Positions 60,023-64,000 of a stretch of DNA of 64,000 bases are shown here, piece by piece (the stretch's first letter is position 1; each line of letters opens with the position of its first letter). The notes under the pieces are model-generated. The model saw only the letters and a list, made by a program, of their open reading frames with translations, searched no databases and had not been told where the DNA came from. Source of the DNA: Elusimicrobium simillimum (lineage in GTDB: Bacteria > Elusimicrobiota > Elusimicrobia > Elusimicrobiales > Elusimicrobiaceae); contig NZ_JBEVVA010000003.1 of assembly GCF_049639735.1 (NCBI RefSeq), positions 1,736,001-1,800,000 on the forward strand, written 5' to 3'. The translations under genes and the position numbers were made by a program.

Positions 60023-61263
60023 TTAATTTAAAAAATTGTTGTCCGCCATTAATCTGTCTATATGCCCTATTACCTGTTTTGCGGTAATCAGGCGGGTGCA
60101 CTCAAATTGTCTGTCTGTGCCTTTTAGACGGGGGCACCAAAAATAGTCGCCGTGTTTAAACGGTATGCAGGCGTCGTCCCAGCAACCGTAACAGCCATGC
60201 GTATTATAAACCCTGTACGGGGTGTAAAACTCGCACGTAGGCAAAGTAAAACCGCTTATCAAAACTACAGGCCTTTTGGCCGCCCAGGCCAGCCACGCCA
60301 GCCCGCTGGACAGTCCTACAAAAAAGTCCGCGTGCGCCAGCAGTGCCGCGCGTTCCGTTAAAGGTTTATTACCTGTAAAATCCTCCGCGCCGTGCGGTAT
60401 ATGGTTCCAGGTAAAGTCATGGCCCGCTACAGCGTCTCTGTCTATACAAAGTACACGGTAACCTAAAGTTTTCAAATATTTTACAACGTCATCCCACCCG
60501 TTTGGGTTATTCCAATATTTAGCCTGGCAAGAGGCCTTGGCCGCTATACAAACGTACGGTTTTTTTATGGTACGTTCATAGTCCAGCTTAATACGGGGCG
60601 GCGTTTCATCTGCGTCAACACCCAATATATAGGCCGCACTTTTAGCAATGCCCGTTATACGAAAGTCCAGCGGCTGGTGTGTATTGTTGTTGTTAAAGAA
60701 CAAACCCATTCTATAAGTTGCGTACGGGTTTTCAAATTTTAAATCATCTTTACCTATACGGGTAAAGCGTATTTGCGGGTAGCTTGGCTCAAATAAATCC
60801 GCCATTTCAGGCGCCATGGTAACTTCCGCCTTACAGCCATGTTTTAGGCAAAACTTTTCAACATACGGAAACCAGCCTATAATATCGCCCAGCGTGCCAA
60901 CCGGGAACTTAAAATGTACTTCCTTACCCTTTAGGTCCAGCTCATGCACAAAAAACGGTTCTTTTTCATCGCCTTTCCATATTAATATGCGAAAGGGAAC
61001 ATAATATTTTTTAGCGCTTAAAACCAACCCCTCTTCAATATCCGCGCTGTAAATTGTATTGCCGGATTCTATATCCTCAAACTGTACATACCAATTGCCC
61101 TTGGGCAGCCACACGCGCGCGCCGTCGTTAAAGTCATATTTTATGCCGTGCGGCCCCGCTTGCGTAGGGGTTGCGGGCGAGGGGATTATAAAAGGGTCAT
61201 CACTAGCCCCGGGGCGGAAGCTGCCTGCGTTAAATCATTTTCCAACCCGCTGTTTTTATTCAT
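60023..61263 (-). CDS. Autotransporter-type O-heptosyltransferase (TibC/Aah-like), probably frameshifted near its start
   Basis: The product matches bacterial autotransporter heptosyltransferases, which put heptose from ADP-heptose on Ser of autotransporter strand-loop-strand repeats in the cytoplasm. The open frame from a GTG at 61114 has 363 residues, with FKFPVGTLGDIIGWFPYVEKFC, the C-terminal GT-B region and CYGCWDDAC...WCP...FEC, cysteines spaced as in the iron-binding group of TibC. Before the GTG the same frame reads YDFNDGARV, a conserved N-terminal block, but without a start codon. An ATG at 61263 with an AGGA site reads MNKNSGLENDLTQ in another frame, and one base is missing around 61207-61214 (CCCCGGGG). 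Repaired, the protein would be about 413 residues, the family size. Confidence 0.8.
61207..61214 (-). other. Probable -1 frameshift point in the heptosyltransferase gene
   Basis: The ATG frame from 61263 meets a stop shortly after this CCCCGGGG run. The conserved YDFNDGARVWLP frame is open only after a TGA upstream of it. One extra base here, or ribosomal slippage on GGGG, joins them. A sequencing or assembly error is equally possible. Confidence 0.55.
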
Positions 61264-61288
61264 AATAAAATCCTAAGAAATCCTGCCT

Positions 61289-61325
61289 CAGCTTAGATAA
61301 TACATAAGCTGCCCCGCAATGTCAA
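61289..61325 (-). promoter_or_regulatory. Promoter with a central operator-like palindrome for the heptosyltransferase operon
   Basis: On the minus strand TTGACA (61320-61325), a 17-nt spacer and TATTAT (61297-61302) make a strong promoter. The -10 box lies inside the perfect inverted repeat CAGCTTA-N9-TAAGCTG (61289-61311), a typical place for a repressor. Confidence 0.6.
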
Positions 61326-61383
61326 ACATAATTAGTACCCATTAGAAGTACCTATAAAGCCGTCCGTTATAAATTAAAATTTA

Positions 61384-61389
61384 TATAAT
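61384..61389 (+). promoter_or_regulatory. -10 box of the acetyltransferase gene
   Basis: TATAAT ends 7 nt before the GTG start at 61397. No ribosome-binding site is visible. Confidence 0.45.
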
Positions 61390-61396
61390 AAACCTA

Positions 61397-61835
61397 GTGA
61401 CGATAGAAAAAATAACCTCCAACAAAAAACAATTCCTGCCCCTACTGCTTTTAGCTGATGAGCACGAAAGCATGATTGACAAATACCTTGAAAACGGCGA
61501 TATGTTCGCGCTGAATGATAACGGCGTAAAAAGTATTTGCGTGGTTTTACCTATAGAGAAGGACACCGTTGAGTTAAAAAACATAGCCACATACCCGCAG
61601 GAACAGGGCAAAGGCTACGCTACGGCTCTTATAAAACACATTTGCGGTTATTACAAAGACAAATACCAAACAATGCTTGTGGGGGGATATACCTGGCATA
61701 CTGGCATTCTATAAAAGTTTTGGTTTTGAAGAAGCGCACCGCATTAAAAACTTTTTTACGGATAATTATGATCACGCTATGTTTGAGGGTGGGGTACAAC
61801 TGGTAGATATGGTTTACCTTAAGAAAACGCTTTAA
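61397..61835 (+). pseudogene. GNAT acetyltransferase, frameshifted
   Basis: The first 105 residues (GTG start) contain the acetyl-CoA loop ATYPQEQGKGYATALIKHI, a GNAT signature. The frame then ends at 61714. The rest of the domain continues in another frame after a GGGGGG run at 61681-61686: IPGILAFYKSFGFEEAHRIKNFF then TDNYDHAMFEGGVQLVDMVYL, stopping at 61835. A one-base difference in the G-run would restore most of it. It may be a pseudogene, a phase-variable gene or a sequencing artefact. Confidence 0.7.
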
Positions 61836-62124
61836 TTTATGTTTTTGCTCAGCAATAAAGCAGAAATTATATTTTTTAGTATAACTATATAGAAGTTAAA
61901 CAAATTTTTAGCCCAGTTGGCGCAGCGAAAAGTGAGGCAAGCCTGCCGAGCGTATCAATTAGTAAGCGCTGCAAGTGTTAAAACAGAATTTAGTTTTAAG
62001 TTGCACATCAAGTCGTTAATTATAATTTTAGCCCAGTTGGCGCAGCGCTAATAGCATTGGTTGTTCCCGCAGGGAACGCGCTTTAGATAGCAGCGCATGA
62101 AGCAAAGTAGTTTTATAATTTTTA
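61836..62124. repeat. Tandem partial copies of the tRNA-Val 5' end
   Basis: No gene is seen. The sequence TTTTAGCCCAGTTGGCGCAG (start of tRNA-Val) occurs at about 61907-61927 and again at about 62027-62047, before the full tRNA at 62125. Each partial copy breaks off after GCGCAGCG. Spacing is about 120 and 94 bp. These look like remnants of a tRNA array or of repeated integration events. Confidence 0.75.
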
Positions 62125-62198
62125 GCCCAGTTGGCGCAGCGGTAGCGCGTTCCCTTGACATGGGAAAGTCACAGGTTCAAATCCTGTACTGAGCACCA
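62125..62198 (+). tRNA. tRNA-Val (GAC), copy 1, CCA encoded
   Basis: The 74-nt cloverleaf has acceptor GCCCAGT, D arm GGCGC..GCGC, anticodon loop TTGACAT with anticodon GAC, T loop TTCAAAT and 3' CCA. The acceptor stem pairs GCCCAGT with ACTGAGC, leaving a C3-A70 mismatch. A short 4-nt variable loop also differs from copy 2. It may be a less functional copy. Confidence 0.85.
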
Positions 62199-62204
62199 TT
62201 TTTA

Positions 62205-62240
62205 TGACCCCCGCACTACAAAATACGGTGGTTATTTTTG
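62205..62240 (+). terminator. Weak hairpin after tRNA-Val copy 1
   Basis: ACCCCCG...CGGTGGT then TATTTTTG could form a short terminator hairpin. The match is imperfect. Confidence 0.35.
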
Positions 62241-62326
62241 TTTTACAACGCCCATTACTTGACGGGAATATTTTGTATAATTTTTGCAATATAAACACAT
62301 TATCTTAAAAACAGAAAGGAGTATCT

Positions 62327-62794
62327 ATAAAAAAGGGCTTTACACTTATAGAACTGTTGGTAGTTGTCTTAATTATCGGCATTTTGGCGGCTGTTGCGCT
62401 TCCGCAATATACAAAAACCGTTAAAAAAGCAAAAGGCATAGAAGCTCTGACTATGGCAAAAGCAGTGTCTGACTCTGCGTCAAGATACTATCTTGCAAAC
62501 GGATCTTATAATGACTTTGTTGTTTCCACTTACTACAGCACAGGAATGGACGCTCTTGATATAGAAATCCCGTGGAATGATAAGTCTTTCTGGCAGTTAT
62601 ATACTGACGGTACAATGGGTAATACCACCGGCAGCAATAAACGGTTGATTTATGTAACCCCCAGCGAAACTATACCAGGAAAACAGTTTGCTACTTTAGT
62701 ATATTCGCATGAAGGGGGTAAAGTAATAGAGAGCTATTGTCCTTCTTATGAAAAAGAATGCAAAGCCTTCTTTCCCAACTTGCCGCATAAATAG
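62327..62794 (+). CDS. Type IV pilin-like protein with an ATA start or lost start codon
   Basis: The frame encodes a pilin: leader KKG, then FTLIELLVVVLIIGILAAVALPQYTKTVKKAKG, and a globular domain ending with two Cys (SYCPSYEKECK). A Shine-Dalgarno AAAGGAG is well placed, but the codon where the tandem paralogue has ATG is ATA (62327). No ATG, GTG or TTG lies between the upstream stop (62306) and the leader; the nearest TTG, at 62357, is inside the mature helix. So it starts at ATA or is silent. From 62327 the protein is 155 residues. Confidence 0.75.
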   Translation: MKKGFTLIELLVVVLIIGILAAVALPQYTKTVKKAKGIEALTMAKAVSDSASRYYLANGSYNDFVVSTYYSTGMDALDIEIPWNDKSFWQLYTDGTMGNTTGSNKRLIYVTPSETIPGKQFATLVYSHEGGKVIESYCPSYEKECKAFFPNLPHK

Positions 62795-62983
62795 GCCTCC
62801 GTATGAAAAAGTTTTAATTTTTAAGAACAGGTGTTTTGTCTCTAGAGAAATACAGAATATACTATTATTCTTTTATATTCTATATAAAGCGCCTGGCTCA
62901 TAGAAATCTGCACTCTCAGAAAGAATATTTTGTATACTTTTTTAGTTCTAAATAATATTATTTTAATAGAAAGGTTAGCCAAT
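62795..62983. other. Gap between the two pilin genes
   Basis: No ORF. The stretch GAATATTTTGTATACTT (about 62922-62938) resembles the GGAATATTTTGTATAATTT upstream of the first pilin (about 62263-62281), so the tandem genes share a promoter-like motif. Confidence 0.45.
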
Positions 62984-63487
62984 ATGAAAAAAGGGTTTAC
63001 GCTTATAGAATTGTTAGTAGTTGTCTTAATCATCGGTATTTTGGCGGCGGTTGCTCTTCCGCAATATACAAAAATCGTAGAAAGAAGCAAGGTTTCAGAG
63101 GCTTTAATAATACAAAAAGCAATGTGGGACTATTTGGAAAGACACATGCTCCAAGAAGCCTGTATAGGCGGAGAAATAGATTACAATTCTATGGATATAG
63201 AGCTACCTTTAACTAAAAATTCCTGTAGTTGGATGTCAAATAAAAATTTTTCTTTTTTCGCTGAATGTTCTCCCGGGTCCGCTCCATCATATTGGTCCTG
63301 GGCAGCAAGAAATGATGGAGAAGAGGGTGAATGCTTTTCTTTTAAATATTCCTTTGCTACATTTCATGAAGAAGGCAAAACATTCAAACAATGTTTTACT
63401 TGGGAAAACCCGCTAGGCAGAAACATTTGCAAACAATTAGAAGGGCAAGGATTTGAATATGTTGATTCCACGTTTGGCCCATTCTAA
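62984..63487 (+). CDS. Type IV pilin-like protein (tandem paralogue)
   Basis: From the ATG at 62984 (AAAGG site) the 167-residue prepilin has leader MKKG and FTLIELLVVVLIIGILAAVALPQYTKIVERSK, with +5 Glu. The first 34 residues nearly match the preceding pilin, while the globular parts diverge (CIGGEIDY... CSWMSNKNFSFFAECSPG). That pattern is like a duplicated gene whose surface has changed. It lies between tRNA-Val genes. Confidence 0.88.
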   Translation: MKKGFTLIELLVVVLIIGILAAVALPQYTKIVERSKVSEALIIQKAMWDYLERHMLQEACIGGEIDYNSMDIELPLTKNSCSWMSNKNFSFFAECSPGSAPSYWSWAARNDGEEGECFSFKYSFATFHEEGKTFKQCFTWENPLGRNICKQLEGQGFEYVDSTFGPF

Positions 63488-63600
63488 AAGATTTTTTACA
63501 AATATTTATTAAGTTTGTATAATAATAAATAAGCAGTTTAATTCTGTTCCCTCTGCAAGAGAAGGTTTTAAATCAAAATAGGTAAGCTGAAATCTAAGAA

Positions 63601-63681
63601 TTAAAACAAACTCCGTTGGCGCAGTTGCCAGTAATATCAGTTCGTTCCTTGGAACGTGCGCACAACCAGAACTAATTTATT
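63601..63681. repeat. Additional degenerate tRNA-like fragment
   Basis: CCGTTGGCGCAGTTGCCAG (about 63612-63630) followed by TTCGTTCCTTGGAACGTGCG resembles a decayed tRNA-Val 5' half, just before copy 2. Confidence 0.55.
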
Positions 63682-63756
63682 GCCCAGTTGGCGCAGCGGT
63701 AGCGCGTTCCCTTGACATGGGAAAGGTCATAGGTTCGATCCCTATACTGGGCACCA
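63682..63756 (+). tRNA. tRNA-Val (GAC), copy 2, CCA encoded
   Basis: The 75-nt gene has acceptor GCCCAGT pairing fully with ACTGGGC, D arm GGCGC..GCGC, anticodon loop TTGACAT (GAC), variable loop AGGTC, T loop TTCGATC and 3' CCA. It is canonical, unlike copy 1. Confidence 0.93.
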
Positions 63757-63762
63757 TTTTTT

Positions 63763-63788
63763 AACCCTGCACGTAAGTGCGGGGTTTT
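63763..63788 (+). terminator. Terminator after tRNA-Val copy 2
   Basis: ACCC-t-GCAC-GTAA-GTGC-g-GGGT followed by TTT forms a near-perfect hairpin. Confidence 0.7.
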
Positions 63789-63845
63789 AAATTATGACCT
63801 TCAAGCCGCAAAGGCTTTTAATTTGCGGTGCCCAAGTACAAAAAC

Positions 63846-63869
63846 ATCCCTATACTGAGCACCATTTTT
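63846..63869 (+). repeat. Orphan 3' end of tRNA-Val
   Basis: ATCCCTATACTGAGCACCAT repeats the last 20 or so bases of the tRNA-Val genes, CCA included. Its single base choice (GAGC) matches copy 1, while its T-stem CCTAT matches copy 2. It lies about 107 bp after the same site in copy 2. Confidence 0.8.
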
Positions 63870-63872
63870 AAA

Positions 63873-63896
63873 TCCGCCAAACGGCGGGGTTTTTTG
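63873..63896 (+). terminator. Terminator-like hairpin
   Basis: CCGCC-AAAC-GGCGG with a following TTTTTT ends the tRNA region. Confidence 0.75.
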
Positions 63897-63902
63897 TATA
63901 AT
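63897..63902 (+). promoter_or_regulatory. -10-like box before the last gene
   Basis: TATAAT directly follows the T-run of the preceding hairpin. With the AAGGAG near 63929, it could serve the gene at 63939. Confidence 0.4.
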
Positions 63903-63938
63903 CTATACAATGTAATATCCCAAGCATAAGGAGAAAAT

Positions 63939-64000
63939 ATGCCATTCACCCCGCCGCTGGCCATAAGATATACAAAACAGAACTGTTGTCTCAAAAAATG
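63939..64000 (+). CDS. Start of an unidentified gene, cut by the window
   Basis: An AAGGAG site precedes the ATG at 63939, giving MPFTPPLAIRYTKQNCCLKK before the window ends. The start MPFTP recalls DUF4184, but 20 residues are too few to identify it. The +1 frame is also open to the edge, so the reading frame is not secure. Confidence 0.35.
   Translation, partial: MPFTPPLAIRYTKQNCCLKK

Noticed and set aside
61906..62047. Extra full tRNA genes at the two 5' tRNA-Val fragments
   Set aside because: Only the first 22 or so bases match. There is no anticodon arm, T arm or CCA end.
62125..63870. A complete integrative element between the tRNA copies
   Set aside because: The interval holds only pilins and tRNA fragments, and no integrase, excisionase or relaxase is seen. 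The repeats support recombination but not a full element.

Overview
The window looks like chromosomal DNA of a Gram-negative, host- or gut-type member of the Elusimicrobiota, close to Elusimicrobium. This is inferred from overall gene content: several type IV pilin-like genes with very short MKKG/NKKG leaders, a Tol-Pal outer-membrane system, full-length murein genes, a MurJ-type flippase and an AddAB-type repair pair. No 16S rRNA gene is present to confirm it. Coding density is high, and genes sit in long same-strand operons with 1-20 bp overlaps.

Region by region. 1-14.4 kb (minus strand) holds the conserved rpmH-rnpA-yidD-yidC-jag-mnmE-mnmG-rsmG block. It runs directly into a cell-wall/division cluster: a membrane-anchored HELTH metallopeptidase-like gene, rsmH, ftsL, ftsI, murF and partial mraY; murE and mraZ are not in their usual places. 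14.7-15.5 kb (plus) encodes a histone H1-like lysine/alanine-rich protein that meets a TraR/DksA zinc-finger protein at a TAGTG junction, with slippery A AAA AAG sites just upstream. 15.7-25.2 kb has an M3 peptidase, a phosphohexomutase, an outer-membrane barrel, murB, a MurJ-like flippase and gatB. 25.2-29 kb carries pal, a CpoB/YbgF-like gene, tolB, a pilin and a TlpA-like lipoprotein. 29-44.7 kb carries an SPL-type radical SAM gene, redox and small proteins, addA/addB-like helicase-nuclease genes, sixA, uppP, an S41-type protease and pth-rplY-prs-glmU. 44.7-57.8 kb carries a GHL10 protein, mtaB, rsmE, a GDYXXLXY/DUF4401/DUF2157 triad, dnaJ, a pilin-like gene, a DegT aminotransferase, transporters, pgeF and murI.

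The right end (57.8-64 kb) is accessory in character. It has two FkbM-like methyltransferases facing a two-gene operon made of an autotransporter-type heptosyltransferase and a small protein built almost wholly of SNVGPVT heptads. A frameshifted acetyltransferase follows. Then come two tRNA-Val(GAC) genes with several partial tRNA copies, bracketing two tandem pilin genes, the first of which lacks a normal start codon. The heptosyltransferase plus heptad-repeat protein is the best candidate for an undescribed modification system here.

Two genome-level habits show. Several genes at the head of a transcription unit have a -10 box 5-7 nt before the start codon and no ribosome-binding site, which predicts leaderless mRNAs. 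AT-rich imperfect palindromes with a TACT...GTA core recur in the larger intergenic gaps.
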